A DNA stretch of 64,000 nt from assembly GCF_020740535.1 (NCBI RefSeq), contig NZ_CP082362.1, positions 248,001-312,000 of the forward strand, read 5' to 3'. A program made the position numbers and the translations under genes. This document shows positions 50,557 to 59,654 of this stretch, in pieces. Origin of the DNA: Streptomyces profundus. Its GTDB lineage: Bacteria > Actinomycetota > Actinomycetes > Streptomycetales > Streptomycetaceae. Position 1 is the first letter of the stretch. Every line of letters starts with the position of its first letter. The notes under the pieces were generated by a model that was given only the letters and a program-made list of their open reading frames with translations, did not search any database and was not told where the DNA came from.

Positions 50557-51939
50557 TCAGCAGAGCCCGAGACGCCGCAGCGCGCGGCGTTGGGCCGGGG
50601 CCGGGGTGGTCGGGAAGTAGAGGTAGCAGACGCCCCCCGAACCGCCCCGCACCTGGCCCGCCTCGTCGTAGCGTTGCGTGCGCAGCCAGATGTTCTCGAA
50701 CTGGCGGCGGCGGTAGACGCGGCGGACGGCGGAGTTGGCGCTGCTGGCCGGGTCGTTGGCGATGACGTCGCCGTCGTCGGTGAAGCCGACCACGGTCATC
50801 AGGTGGCCCGCGGTGCCGTAGCCGGCGCCGTCCAGCTCCGCCTCGTAGAAGGACTGCGAGGTGATCAACGGGATGCCCGCGGCGATCAGCTCCTCGGCCT
50901 CGTCCAGCGACGCGATCCGGGTGACGACGCCCTCCAGGTCCGGATAGGTCGCGGCGTAGGCGGCGTTGAACGGCCAGTTGCCACAGCCCCCGTACTCGTA
51001 GTCGTAGGTGAACCTGGCCGCGTGGCAGACCTGGGGGTCGTCGTAGTCCGGGTTCACCCAGGCGAGGTCCTCGGGTGTCGGGGCGCGCCCCCAGGACTCG
51101 ATGATCATCTGCGAGGAGGTGGGGCTGCACCAGGCCTGACCGCCGTTGTTGTACTCGGGGTAGCGCCCGACGTGGACGTTCTGCGAGTACGGGGGGACGG
51201 TCAGCTCGATGCCGGCGGCCACGCCCGGGGTGCTCGCCGGCACCTCGAAGCGGTTCGGGACGTCCGAGGTCATCGCGCCGGCCCGCCAGACGGTGGGCGT
51301 GGCGTCGCTGCCCGGCGCCCGGTGCAGGGTGAGGCGCAGCCGGTAGGAGGCGAGGCGGAGGCCCGAGTCGGTGTCGTCGATGGCGAGGGTGTCCGTCCAG
51401 ACCGTGCTCTTGCCGTCCTCCTGGCCGTCCAGCGAGGCGCGGCGGACGTCCTCGTCGCCCGAGGCCCAGACCGCCAGGGTGTACCAGGGGCTCTCGGTGC
51501 CGTCGGAGTAGGTGGCGCGGGCCTCCACGCGGACCCAGGTGCCGGCCGGGGTGTCGGTGTTCCAGGAGGCGATCAGTTCGCTGCCCGGCGTGGCCGGGGT
51601 GCGCACCGGGGAGAGCCAGGTGGCGTACTCCCAGGTCCTGGTGGTGCCCAGATGGGGGTCGGCGTATTCGAGGGTGCCCACCGGGTCGGCGATCCGCACG
51701 CCGGGGCGGGTGCCTCCGACGACGGAGACGCCGTCGCCCGTGCCCTGGCGCCAGTCGGCGGCCGTGGTCCAGGCGTGGTACTCGATGGTGGAGTCCGCGT
51801 GGGGTCGGCCGGGGCGGCCGGGGCGGTCGGGCCTCCCCGGGCGGCCGGCGGCGAGGGCGGGGGTGGCGGACAGCGCGGTGGCGGTGCCCACGGCGGCGAC
51901 GGCGGCGGCCAGTACGGTGCGTCGGGGGGTGCTGGTCAC
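50557..51939 (-). CDS. Secreted C39-like cysteine peptidase
   Basis: The 460-residue precursor has an N-terminal twin-arginine-like export signal (TPRRTVLAAAVAA, cleavage near ALAA at about 31), then a Gly-Arg-Pro-rich linker. A beta-rich domain of unknown function (about 50-250) follows. The C-terminal C39-like peptidase (about 260-440) has the cysteine in GGQAWCSPTS, the histidine in GHLMTVVGF and an Asn-Asp-Pro motif after it. Such proteins are common secreted hydrolases in Streptomyces. The GTG start has a GGGAGA site. It is divergent from the kinase-like gene, with a palindrome between them. Confidence 0.85.
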   Translation of the reverse strand: MTSTPRRTVLAAAVAAVGTATALSATPALAAGRPGRPDRPGRPGRPHADSTIEYHAWTTAADWRQGTGDGVSVVGGTRPGVRIADPVGTLEYADPHLGTTRTWEYATWLSPVRTPATPGSELIASWNTDTPAGTWVRVEARATYSDGTESPWYTLAVWASGDEDVRRASLDGQEDGKSTVWTDTLAIDDTDSGLRLASYRLRLTLHRAPGSDATPTVWRAGAMTSDVPNRFEVPASTPGVAAGIELTVPPYSQNVHVGRYPEYNNGGQAWCSPTSSQMIIESWGRAPTPEDLAWVNPDYDDPQVCHAARFTYDYEYGGCGNWPFNAAYAATYPDLEGVVTRIASLDEAEELIAAGIPLITSQSFYEAELDGAGYGTAGHLMTVVGFTDDGDVIANDPASSANSAVRRVYRRRQFENIWLRTQRYDEAGQVRGGSGGVCYLYFPTTPAPAQRRALRRLGLC

Positions 51940-52062
51940 GTGTTGGTCTCCCGGTGGTCAGAGCCCACGCCTCGCCCGGCGGCGAGGCGGCACAGGCGCG
52001 AGTGCGTACCACTATCTCGGCTGCGCGGGCTGACGACCAGTAAGGTCCTGCGGACAGCGCGT

Positions 52063-52074
52063 ACCAATATTGGT
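52063..52074. promoter_or_regulatory. Perfect 12-bp palindrome in divergent promoter region
   Basis: ACCAATATTGGT at 52063-52074 is a perfect palindrome and unusually AT-rich for the window. It overlaps TTGGTG (52070-52075), which with TACCCT (52093-52098, 17-bp spacing) makes a plausible promoter for the kinase-like gene. It is a good repressor-site candidate. Confidence 0.6.
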
Positions 52075-52106
52075 GTCGACCAGTGGCGGCGCTACCCTGG
52101 CCGACG

Positions 52107-52679
52107 ATGATCTTCGAAGGGGACCCGGCCGAGTTGGCGGCCGGGCTGCGCGCGCTGCCGCCCTCGGTGGGGCCGGTGCGGCTGGTCGGTATCGACGGGC
52201 ACGCCGGCTCGGGCAAGAGCACCCTGGCCACCACGCTGGCCCGGCTGCTGCCCGGCACCGCGGTGCTGCGGCTGGACGACCTCGCCTCGCACGACGCGCT
52301 CTTCGACTGGACGGACACGCTGTTCGACCAGGTGCTCGATCCCCTGGCGCGCGGCGAGCCGGCCCACTACCCGGTGTACGACTGGACGCGGCGGGCGTTC
52401 ACCGGCACTGCGACGCTCCCACCCGCGCCCGTGGTGCTGGTGGAGGGCGTGGGCGCGGGCCGGCGCGCCCTGCGCCCCCTTCTGGCCCTGCTGATCTGGT
52501 TGGATATGCCGGCCGAGGAGGCGTGGCGGCGGGGGCGGGGGCGGGACGGGCCGGCCCAGGCCGCGTTCTGGGACGGATGGCAACCGGCCGAGCTGCGTCA
52601 TTTTGCCGATGACCCGTCAAGACCCTTTGCGGATATCCTGATGACTTCAGGGGGAGACAGTCACCATGCCTGCGAATAA
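52107..52679 (+). CDS. Uridine-kinase-like P-loop protein
   Basis: The 190-residue protein has a Walker A GIDGHAGSGKST near the N-terminus, a conserved LRLDDLASHDALFDW stretch and YDWTRRAFTG, as in the uridine/cytidine kinase-like NTPases annotated in actinobacteria. Phosphorylation of a nucleoside or another small metabolite is expected but not proven. ATG 52107 lies about 9 bp after a TACCCT -10 box, suggesting a leaderless message; the in-frame GTG at 52083 is upstream of the predicted transcription start. Confidence 0.8.
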   Translation: MIFEGDPAELAAGLRALPPSVGPVRLVGIDGHAGSGKSTLATTLARLLPGTAVLRLDDLASHDALFDWTDTLFDQVLDPLARGEPAHYPVYDWTRRAFTGTATLPPAPVVLVEGVGAGRRALRPLLALLIWLDMPAEEAWRRGRGRDGPAQAAFWDGWQPAELRHFADDPSRPFADILMTSGGDSHHACE

Positions 52680-52734
52680 GGTCCACCGGATGCCGGCGGC
52701 GGGCGGCGGCACCCGCTGTGCGAGGCGCGCATGA
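52666..52734 (+). CDS. Candidate 22-aa leader peptide coupled to the AAA+ gene
   Basis: A 23-codon frame starts at ATG 52666 behind a strong GGGGGAGA site. It overlaps the end of the kinase-like gene, and its stop overlaps the AAA+ start in an ATGA (52731-52734). The product is basic, with a single cysteine. Whether it is a functional peptide or only a translation-coupling device cannot be told from sequence. Confidence 0.5.
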   Translation: MPANKVHRMPAAGGGTRCARRA

Positions 52735-54602
52735 CTGCTGGCGGGCCGGCCCCCGGGATGCCCTCTCCCACGGCGGATCTGGCCTGGCTGCGGGGGGTGG
52801 ACGCGTACACGGCCGCCGCGTACCCGGAGGCCGAGGAGGAGTTCCGCGCGGCGGTCAGGGAGGACCCGGGCATGGCCGACGCCTGGCTCGGCCTCCACGC
52901 GTTGCGCACGGACGTGCCGGTGGCGCTCCGTCAGATGTACCGCAACCGCGCCAGGTTCGGCGAGCAGCGGGCGCGGCACGGGCGGCCGTTGAGCTCCTGG
53001 TACTGGCTGGGCTGGTGGGTGCAGCCGGTGTTGGAGACGGAGCGGGACCTGGTGCTGGCGCACGCCTCGCAGTTACTCGACGGGCGCCGGATGGCGGAGC
53101 TGGACCGCGCGCTGGCCGACTGCCCCGCCCCCGAGTCCGATCCCTACGCCCGCTTCCTGCACGCCTGCCGGTGCTATCTCTCCAAGGACTGGGAGGGGCT
53201 GTACCGCTATACGTCCAAGCTCACCGACGACCCGCAACTGGGCGTGGAGGCCGGGTTGTTCGCCGGGATGGCGCGGGTGCGGCTGGAGATGTTCGACCAG
53301 GCGGAACCGCTGTTGGCGGCGGCGCTGGTGCGCTGCCGCAGCGAGCATCCGCAGCGCAAGGAGCTGCGTTACTGGCTGGCGAGGGCCCGCGAGGGCAGTG
53401 GGCGCAGCGCGGCGGCCATCCCGCTGTACCGCGCGGTCCAGCACGCCGACCCGGAGTTCATGGACACGGCGATCCGGCTGACCGCGCTCACCCATGACGA
53501 CGCCGAGGGGCTGCCGTTGGGCGGCCTGGGCGACGGGGACGACGAGGCGGGTCTGGTGGCGTCCGGCGGCCCCGATGAGTCGCCCTATCCCGACCGGCGG
53601 GTGCCGTCGCCCGCCACCGCCGCCGGGGGCGAGTGGCCGGGTGCCGAGGGCGCCGCGCGCTTCGGCACGGCCGGTCAGGACACCACGGCGGGCCTGGCGC
53701 CGCCGGCCCCCGATCCGACGCTGTTGGCCCAGACGCTCGCCGAGTTGGATCGGATGGTCGGCCTGGAGCCGGTCAAGGAGCAGGTGCGGGCCATGTCGGC
53801 CCAGCTGCGGATGGCGAGGCTGCGCTCCGGGCAGGGCCTGCCGACGCAGCCTCCCAAGCGGCACTTCGTCTTCTCCGGCCCCTCGGGCACCGGCAAGACC
53901 ACGGTGGCCCGGATACTCGGCCGGGTCTTCCACGCGCTGGGCGTGCTGGCGCACGACCGGCTGGTGGAGGCCCAACGGGCGGACCTGGTCGGCGAGTTCC
54001 TGGGCCAGACGGCGGTCAAGGCGAACCGTCTGATCGACTCGGCGCTCGGCGGGGTGCTCTTCATCGACGAGGCGTACAGCCTGGTGCACTCCGGCTACAG
54101 CAAGGGGGACGCCTACGGGGACGAGGCGCTCCAGGTCCTGCTGAAGCGGGCCGAGGACAGCAGGGAGCACCTGGTGGTGATCCTGGCTGGCTACCCGGAG
54201 GGCATGGACCGGCTGCTGGCCGCCAACCCGGGCCTGGGCTCGCGGTTCGCGACGCGCGTGGAGTTCCCCAGCTACCGGCCCGACGAACTCACCGCCATCG
54301 GCGAGCTGTTGGCGGCGGAGCACGGCGACTCCTGGGATCCGGAGGCGCTGGAGGAGCTGCGCAGCATCAGCGGCCATGTGGTGGCCGAGGGCTGGATCGA
54401 CGACCTGGGGAACGGCCGTTTCCTGCGCACCCTCTACGAGTCCAGCTGTGCCTTCCGGGACGTCCGCCTCACGGAGTCAGGCGCCGCGCCGACCCGGCAG
54501 GAGCTGTCCACGCTGCGCCTGCCGGACCTGATGCTCGCCTACGGCGAGGTCCTCGCCGGCCGCGCCCGCCCCACGGACGACGAACTCCCCCCGCTGACCT
54601 GA
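52731..54602 (+). CDS. AAA+ ATPase, EccA/CbxX type, with TPR N-terminus
   Basis: The 623-residue protein has an N-terminal half of helical TPR-like repeats (about 10-270), a Pro/Gly-rich linker and a C-terminal AAA+ domain (about 320-600) with Walker A GPSGTGKTT, Walker B GVLFIDEAYSL and sensor region VILAGYPEGMD. This layout is that of EccA-type ATPases of type VII secretion and CbxX/SpoVK proteins. No other type VII genes are visible, so it may act alone, as is often the case in Streptomyces. Its start overlaps the 22-codon frame. Confidence 0.88.
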   Translation: MTAGGPAPGMPSPTADLAWLRGVDAYTAAAYPEAEEEFRAAVREDPGMADAWLGLHALRTDVPVALRQMYRNRARFGEQRARHGRPLSSWYWLGWWVQPVLETERDLVLAHASQLLDGRRMAELDRALADCPAPESDPYARFLHACRCYLSKDWEGLYRYTSKLTDDPQLGVEAGLFAGMARVRLEMFDQAEPLLAAALVRCRSEHPQRKELRYWLARAREGSGRSAAAIPLYRAVQHADPEFMDTAIRLTALTHDDAEGLPLGGLGDGDDEAGLVASGGPDESPYPDRRVPSPATAAGGEWPGAEGAARFGTAGQDTTAGLAPPAPDPTLLAQTLAELDRMVGLEPVKEQVRAMSAQLRMARLRSGQGLPTQPPKRHFVFSGPSGTGKTTVARILGRVFHALGVLAHDRLVEAQRADLVGEFLGQTAVKANRLIDSALGGVLFIDEAYSLVHSGYSKGDAYGDEALQVLLKRAEDSREHLVVILAGYPEGMDRLLAANPGLGSRFATRVEFPSYRPDELTAIGELLAAEHGDSWDPEALEELRSISGHVVAEGWIDDLGNGRFLRTLYESSCAFRDVRLTESGAAPTRQELSTLRLPDLMLAYGEVLAGRARPTDDELPPLT

Positions 54603-55470
54603 CCGTTGCCCCCGCCCCCGGGGCAGCCGGGCAATCCGGACAGCGCCGGTCGAACGAGGTGCCGCGCCGTCACCACCGTCCGGAACGCCGGCCGAGCGCA
54701 GCGTCGCCGCGTCAACGCACCCGGCGGCGGTCAGGCGACCGGGCCCTCGGCCGGGTCCTCGGCGGAGCCGAGGGCATCGGCGAGCGAGCGCAGCGTCCGC
54801 GCGTCAACGCCCCCGGCGGCACACCGCAGTCAGACGACCGGACCCTCGACCGAAACGAGAACATCAGCGAGCCAGCGCAGCGTCGCCACGTCAACGCACC
54901 CGACGGCACACCGCAGCCAGGCGACCGGGTCCTCGGCGGAGCCGAGAGCGTCGGCAAGCCAACGCAGCATCCGCGCGTCAACGCACCCGGCGGCAGACCG
55001 CAGTCAGACGGCCGGCCCCTCGGCGGAGCCGAGCCAGCGCGGCGTCGCCGCGTCAACGCACCCGGCGGCGGACGGCGGTCAGGCGACCGGGCCCTCGGCG
55101 GAGCCGAGAGCGTCGGCGAGCGAGCGCAGCGTCCGCGCGTCAACGCCCACGGCGGCACACCGCAGTCAGACGACCGGACCATCGACCGAAACGAGAACAT
55201 CAGCGAGCCAGCGCAGCGTCGCCACGTCAAGGCACCCGGCGGCGGTCAGGCGACCGGACCCTCGGCGGAGCCGAGAGCGTCGGCGAGCCAACGCAGCATC
55301 CGCGCGTCAAGGCACCCGGCGGCAGACCGCAGTCAGACGGCCGGCCCCTCGGCGGAGCCGAGCCAGCGCGGCGTCGCCACGTCAAGGCACCCGACGGCGG
55401 TCAGGCGACCGGGCCTTCGGCCGGGTCCTCGGCGGAGCCGAGGGCATCGGCGAGCGAGCGCAGCGTCCTC
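54603..55470. repeat. Minisatellite array of nine 75-92 bp repeats
   Basis: The anchor GTCAA recurs at 54711, 54803, 54890, 54977, 55052, 55139, 55226, 55306 and 55381, with a related end at 55472 inside the PH-domain gene. Units share GTCAGGCGACCGGGCC-like blocks and the hairpin CTCGGCGGAGCCGAG. Some units instead carry a CTCGACCGAAACGAG hairpin. The blocks match the last codons, stop and trailer of the minus-strand PH-domain gene, so the array looks like serial duplication of that gene end. It separates convergent genes and may act as a multi-hairpin terminator. The first 100 bp (54603-54710) hold nothing else I can identify. Confidence 0.85.
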
Positions 55471-55880
55471 GCGTCGGCGAGGGCCTTGCGGCGGGAGACG
55501 CCGGGTTGGATGGCCATCACGGGCAGCACGCTGCCGTCCGCGAGGTCGAGGGTGACCCACGGGTCGCCGGGGCGGAGCGTGACGCGGACGATCTCCGGCC
55601 AGGCCAGGCGGCGCACGGTGGTCAGGTTGACCACCGTGACGCCGGCGTCGTCGGCCGACAGCCTGGGCCGGCTGAGCAGCGCCAGCATGGCGAAGACCAG
55701 CAGCCCGCTGCCGCTGACCGCCAGCCGGTCCCCCAGCCCCCAACTGACCGCGCCGCCGGCCGGCAGCAGCACCGCGATCAGGGTGAGCACACCCCAGACC
55801 GCGAGCCCGGTGGAGAGGAGGACCAGCCGGGTGACCACGGGGCGGATGGTCAGCGGCAGCGCGTCCCGTTCGGCGGTCAC
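55401..55880 (-). CDS. PH-domain membrane protein
   Basis: The 159-residue protein has two N-terminal membrane segments (about 15-70) followed by a bacterial PH-like domain (about 75-140). It is the usual neighbour of hisG in Streptomyces; its function is unknown. The GTG start overlaps the hisG stop by 4 bp. Its final codons and stop (55401-55470) appear to be the source of the adjacent repeat array, so its own 3' end is an array member. Confidence 0.85.
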   Translation of the reverse strand: MTAERDALPLTIRPVVTRLVLLSTGLAVWGVLTLIAVLLPAGGAVSWGLGDRLAVSGSGLLVFAMLALLSRPRLSADDAGVTVVNLTTVRRLAWPEIVRVTLRPGDPWVTLDLADGSVLPVMAIQPGVSRRKALADARTLRSLADALGSAEDPAEGPVA

Positions 55881-56725
55881 AGCCGGGCCGCGTGGATGCC
55901 GGTGGTGAGGATGGCCCGCGCGCCCAGGTCGTACAGCTCGTCCATGACGCGCTGCGCGTCGCGCACCGCCACCATGGAGCGGACCGCGGCCCAGCCCCGG
56001 TCGTGCAGCGGCGAGACGGTGGGCGACTCAAGACCCGGGGTGAGGGCGACGGCCTTCTCCACCAGCTCCGTCCTGATGTCGTAGTCCATCATCACGTAGC
56101 GGCGCGCCACCAGGACGCCCTGGAGACGGCGGAGGAACTGCTGCACCTTGGCCTCCTGTTCGGTGTCGCCCCGGCGGCGGATGACCACCGACTCGGACTC
56201 CAGGATGGGCTCGCCGACGATGTCGAGGCCCGCGTTGCGCAGCGTGGTGCCGGTCTCCACCACGTCGGCGATCACCTCGGCCACCCCGAGTTGGATGGCC
56301 GTCTCCACCGCGCCGTCCAGGTGCACCACGGATGCCTCGACACCGTGCTCGGCCAGGTGCGCACCGACCACCCCCGCGAAGGAGGTGGCCACCGTCAGGC
56401 CGTTGAACTCCTGGACGTCGGAGACCGTCCCCGGCGTGGTGGCGTAGCGCAGCGTGGAGGCGGCGAAGCCGAGCCGCATGATCTCCTCGGCGTCGGCGCG
56501 GGAGTCCAGCAGCAGGTCACGCCCGGTGATGCCGATGTCGAGCCGGCCGAGGCCGACATAGACGGCGATATCGCGCGGGCGCAGGTAGAAGAACTCGACC
56601 TGGTTGTCCACGTCGATCAGCACGAGTTCCTTGCGGTCCTTGCGCTGCCGGTAGCCCGCCTCATGGAGCATGGCCGCCGCAGGCTCGGAGAGGGAACCCT
56701 TGTTGGGAACGGCGATGCGCAGCAT
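55877..56725 (-). CDS. hisG: ATP phosphoribosyltransferase
   Basis: The 282-residue long-form HisG catalyses the first step of histidine synthesis, joining ATP and PRPP. It has LRIAVPNKGSLSEPA at the N-terminus, DIGITGRD and the C-terminal regulatory domain (about 210-282) that mediates histidine feedback. The ATG at 56725 is chosen because it begins this conserved region; the upstream-open frame is low-complexity. It lies 62 bp after hisE and overlaps the PH-domain gene, an order conserved in Streptomyces. Confidence 0.95.
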   Translation of the reverse strand: MLRIAVPNKGSLSEPAAAMLHEAGYRQRKDRKELVLIDVDNQVEFFYLRPRDIAVYVGLGRLDIGITGRDLLLDSRADAEEIMRLGFAASTLRYATTPGTVSDVQEFNGLTVATSFAGVVGAHLAEHGVEASVVHLDGAVETAIQLGVAEVIADVVETGTTLRNAGLDIVGEPILESESVVIRRRGDTEQEAKVQQFLRRLQGVLVARRYVMMDYDIRTELVEKAVALTPGLESPTVSPLHDRGWAAVRSMVAVRDAQRVMDELYDLGARAILTTGIHAARL

Positions 56726-56787
56726 GAGCGGGCTTTCCTTCGCGAAGTAGGCACAGCGGGTCGGGGGAACGGGTGGGGTCGGGGTGC

Positions 56788-57060
56788 TCAGAGGTGGGCG
56801 TAGACGTCGTCCAGCGAGATGCCCCGGGCGACCATCATCACCTGGAGGTGGTAGAGGAGCTGCGAGATCTCCTCGGCGGTGCGGTCGGCGCTCTCGTGCT
56901 CGGCGGCCATCCACACCTCGGCGGCCTCCTCGACGACCTTCTTGCCGATGGTGTGGACGCCGGCCCCGACCAGCTCGGCGGTGCGCGAGGTGGACGGGTC
57001 GCCGGCGGCGGCCTTCTGCTGTAGCTCTGCGAAGAGCTGGTCGAATGTCTTGTTGGCCAT
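56788..57060 (-). CDS. hisE: Phosphoribosyl-ATP diphosphatase
   Basis: The 90-residue protein has the MazG-like [13 protein letters not shown] and [18 protein letters not shown] helices of HisE, which hydrolyses phosphoribosyl-ATP to phosphoribosyl-AMP in step two of histidine synthesis. It is directly upstream of hisG on the same strand and 13 bp after ribH, so the riboflavin and histidine genes may share transcripts. Confidence 0.95.
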   Translation of the reverse strand: MANKTFDQLFAELQQKAAAGDPSTSRTAELVGAGVHTIGKKVVEEAAEVWMAAEHESADRTAEEISQLLYHLQVMMVARGISLDDVYAHL

Positions 57061-57073
57061 GGTGCCCCTCAGC

Positions 57074-57580
57074 CTACGGCGTGGGCGGCACCGGCCAGCG
57101 CCCGGGTTCGGTCGCGGCCCGCAGCACGGCGGCGGTGGCGACGGCGGCGCTGGCCGCCTCGTGTCCCTTGTCCTCGACGGAGCCGGCGAGGCCGGCGCGG
57201 GCGAGCGCCTGCGCCTCCGTGTCGCAGGTGAGCACGCCGAAGCCGACCGGCACGCCGGTGTCCACGCTGACCCGGGTCAGGCCCTCGGTGACGCCCTGGC
57301 AGACATACTCGAAGTGCGGCGTGCCACCCCGGATGACCACCCCGAGCGCGACCACGGCGTCCACTCCCTGACGGGCCAACACGGCCGCCGCCACGGGGAG
57401 TTCGAAGCTGCCGGGGACGCTCAGCACGGTGCGCGTGGTCACGCCGAACTCGTCCAGGGCGCGCTGCGCGCCGTCCAGCAGCCCGTCCATCACCGTCCGG
57501 TGCCACTGGGCGGCCACCACGGCGACCCGCAGGTCGGTGGCGTCGCTGACCGTCAACTCGGGGGAGCCTGTCCCACTCAC
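57074..57580 (-). CDS. ribH: 6,7-dimethyl-8-ribityllumazine synthase
   Basis: The 168-residue enzyme condenses 3,4-dihydroxybutanone phosphate with the pyrimidine intermediate. It shows [28 protein letters not shown] (active-site histidine) and GHEAA in the expected order. The GTG start has a GAGGAG site. It belongs to the riboflavin operon controlled by the FMN riboswitch at 60.6 kb. Confidence 0.95.
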   Translation of the reverse strand: MSGTGSPELTVSDATDLRVAVVAAQWHRTVMDGLLDGAQRALDEFGVTTRTVLSVPGSFELPVAAAVLARQGVDAVVALGVVIRGGTPHFEYVCQGVTEGLTRVSVDTGVPVGFGVLTCDTEAQALARAGLAGSVEDKGHEAASAAVATAAVLRAATEPGRWPVPPTP

Positions 57581-57633
57581 GGCTTACTCCTCGGATCTGC
57601 GTGTGTCGCTGGATGTCGCTGCGTGTTGCCGGG

Positions 57634-58992
57634 TTACTGGTTGCCGCAGGCGGACACCGGGGCGGTGTCCAGCCAGGGCAGGTCGTGGCCCATCCGGTCC
57701 CTCTTGGTCCGCAGGTAGCGGAGGTTGTGCTCGCCCGGTGAGATGGGCAGCGGCAACCGGCCGTTGACCCGCAGGCCGTGTCGGGTGAGCGCCTCGGCCT
57801 TGTCGGGGTTGTTGGTCATCAGGCGCAGGGAGCGCACACCGAGGTCCGCGAGGATCCGCGCGCCCACGGCGTAGTCGCGGGCGTCGGCCGGCAGTCCCAG
57901 CTCCAGATTGGCGTCCAGGGTGTCCCGTCCGCGTTCCTGAAGCTCGTAGGCGCGCAGCTTGGAGAGCAATCCGATGCCGCGCCCCTCGTGCCCGCGCAGA
58001 TAGAGCACCACGCCGCGCCCCTCGGCGCTGATCCGGTCCAGTGAGGTGGCGAGCTGCGGCCCGCAGTCGCACCGCTGGGAGCCGAAGATGTCCCCGGTGA
58101 GGCATTCGGAGTGCACCCGCACCAGGACGTCCTCACCGTCGCCCAGGTCCCCGTTGACCAGCGCGATGTGTTCGACGCCGTCGGCGGCGGAACGGTAGCC
58201 GTGGGCCCGGAACGCGCCGTGCGCGGTGGGCAGCGCGGTGACCGCCTCGTGGTGCACCGCCGGCGCCGTGGCCGGCGCCTCGGCCGCGTCCTGGGCCTCG
58301 ATATAGGCGACCAGGTCGGCGATGGAGACCAGGGTCAGGCCGTACCGGCGGGCGAAGGAGCGCAGCGCGGGCAGCCGCAGCATGGTGCCGTCCTCGCCCG
58401 CGATCTCCACCACCACGCCGGCGGGCCGCAGCCCGGCGAGCGTGGCCAGGTCGACGGCGGCCTCGGTGTGCCCGTCGCGGACCAGCACGCCGCCGGTGCG
58501 CGCCCGCAGCGGGAAGACGTGGCCGGGGCGGGCGAAGTCGCTCGCGCCAGCGGCCGGGTCGGCGAGCAGCCGGATGGTGGCCGCCCGGTCGGCGGCGGAG
58601 ATGCCGGTGGTGACGCCGTGCTCGGGGCCGGCGTCCACCGAGACGGCGAAGGCGGTGGCCATCGACTCGGTGTTCTTCTCCACCATCTGCGGCAGGTCGA
58701 GCCGGTCCAGTTCCTCCGGGACCATCGGCACGCAGATCAGGCCCCGGCACTCGCTCATCATGAAGGCGACGATCTCGGGGGTGATCAGCTCGGCGGCCAT
58801 CACCAGATCGCCCTCGTTCTCCCGGTCCGCGTCGTCGACGACGACGACGGGACGGCCGGCCGCGATATCGGCGACGGCCCGCTCGATCGGGTCCAGCGGC
58901 GCCTCGTCCACCGGGTCGTGCGACGCCTCGTGCCCGGTGACGGGCTGGGACTGCGTCTTGGGCACCTCGGGCGCCCGTCGCGCGACGTTCAT
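57634..58992 (-). CDS. ribBA: Bifunctional DHBP synthase / GTP cyclohydrolase II
   Basis: The 452-residue protein has an N-terminal RibB domain (about 30-240, with [16 protein letters not shown] and RPGHVFPL) and a C-terminal RibA domain (about 245-450, with [18 protein letters not shown] zinc cysteines and RGHEGRGIG). It makes both riboflavin precursors. Its start overlaps the pnuC-type gene by 4 bp, so the operon is tightly coupled. Confidence 0.95.
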   Translation of the reverse strand: MNVARRAPEVPKTQSQPVTGHEASHDPVDEAPLDPIERAVADIAAGRPVVVVDDADRENEGDLVMAAELITPEIVAFMMSECRGLICVPMVPEELDRLDLPQMVEKNTESMATAFAVSVDAGPEHGVTTGISAADRAATIRLLADPAAGASDFARPGHVFPLRARTGGVLVRDGHTEAAVDLATLAGLRPAGVVVEIAGEDGTMLRLPALRSFARRYGLTLVSIADLVAYIEAQDAAEAPATAPAVHHEAVTALPTAHGAFRAHGYRSAADGVEHIALVNGDLGDGEDVLVRVHSECLTGDIFGSQRCDCGPQLATSLDRISAEGRGVVLYLRGHEGRGIGLLSKLRAYELQERGRDTLDANLELGLPADARDYAVGARILADLGVRSLRLMTNNPDKAEALTRHGLRVNGRLPLPISPGEHNLRYLRTKRDRMGHDLPWLDTAPVSACGNQ

Positions 58993-59654
58993 ACCGACGC
59001 TCCTTCCAGGGTCCCCACCACGGGGCGTGTTTCCTGCCGTTCACGGGTGCGCCGCCACCAGTCGCGCATCCCCCAGATGACCAGGAACAGGTAGACGACA
59101 TAGACGAGTCCGGAGAACGGCAGCCCGCTGCTGAAGGCGAGGGGGACGCCGACGAGGTCGACCAGCAGCCAGGCGAACCAGAACTCCACGAGCCCTCTGG
59201 CCTGGGCCACCATGGCGACCAGGGTGCCGACGAAGATATAGGCGTCCGGCCAGGGGTTCCAGGAGAGCTCGGGGAAGGCGGTGAACAGGCCGCCCACCAG
59301 CAGGGTGCCGACGGCGGCGCCGGCGAGCAGCGCGCCGCGCTCCCGCCAGGTGGCGAATCGGACGGAGATCTGGCCGTCCCCCGTGTCCCGCCGGCCGATC
59401 CGCCACTGCCGCCAGCCCCACAGGGCGACGGTGATCACCAGCAGCTGCTTGCCCACACCGCCGCCGAGGTCGGCCGCGCCGTAGGCGGCCACCAGGATCA
59501 GCCCGGAGAGCAGTTGGACGGGCCAGGTGAGGATGGAGCGGCGCCAGCCGAGCGCGAGCGCGGCGAGCCCCGCGAGGTTCCCGACCATGTCGGACCACAT
59601 CACCCGCTGGTCGAACACCTCGAACGCGGTGGCGTTCAACTGGTCGAGGCTCAT
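58989..59654 (-). CDS. pnuX: PnuC-family transporter, probable riboflavin importer
   Basis: The 221-residue protein has about seven membrane segments and the W-rich signature of the PnuC family ([17 protein letters not shown]). Classical PnuC imports nicotinamide riboside or mononucleotide. Members inside FMN-riboswitch operons, such as PnuX of Corynebacterium, import riboflavin. Because this gene lies between ribE and ribBA behind the FMN riboswitch, riboflavin is the better inference. Confidence 0.8.
   Translation of the reverse strand: MSLDQLNATAFEVFDQRVMWSDMVGNLAGLAALALGWRRSILTWPVQLLSGLILVAAYGAADLGGGVGKQLLVITVALWGWRQWRIGRRDTGDGQISVRFATWRERGALLAGAAVGTLLVGGLFTAFPELSWNPWPDAYIFVGTLVAMVAQARGLVEFWFAWLLVDLVGVPLAFSSGLPFSGLVYVVYLFLVIWGMRDWWRRTRERQETRPVVGTLEGASV

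Noticed and set aside
54711..55472. CRISPR array
   Set aside because: The period varies from 75 to 92 bp, repeats contain most of the unit, intervening sequences recur rather than being unique, and no cas genes are near.
53633..56084. Long plus-strand frames running through the repeat array
   Set aside because: They are Arg/Ala/Ser repeats caused by the array in frame, overlap real minus-strand genes and lack a start or known domain.
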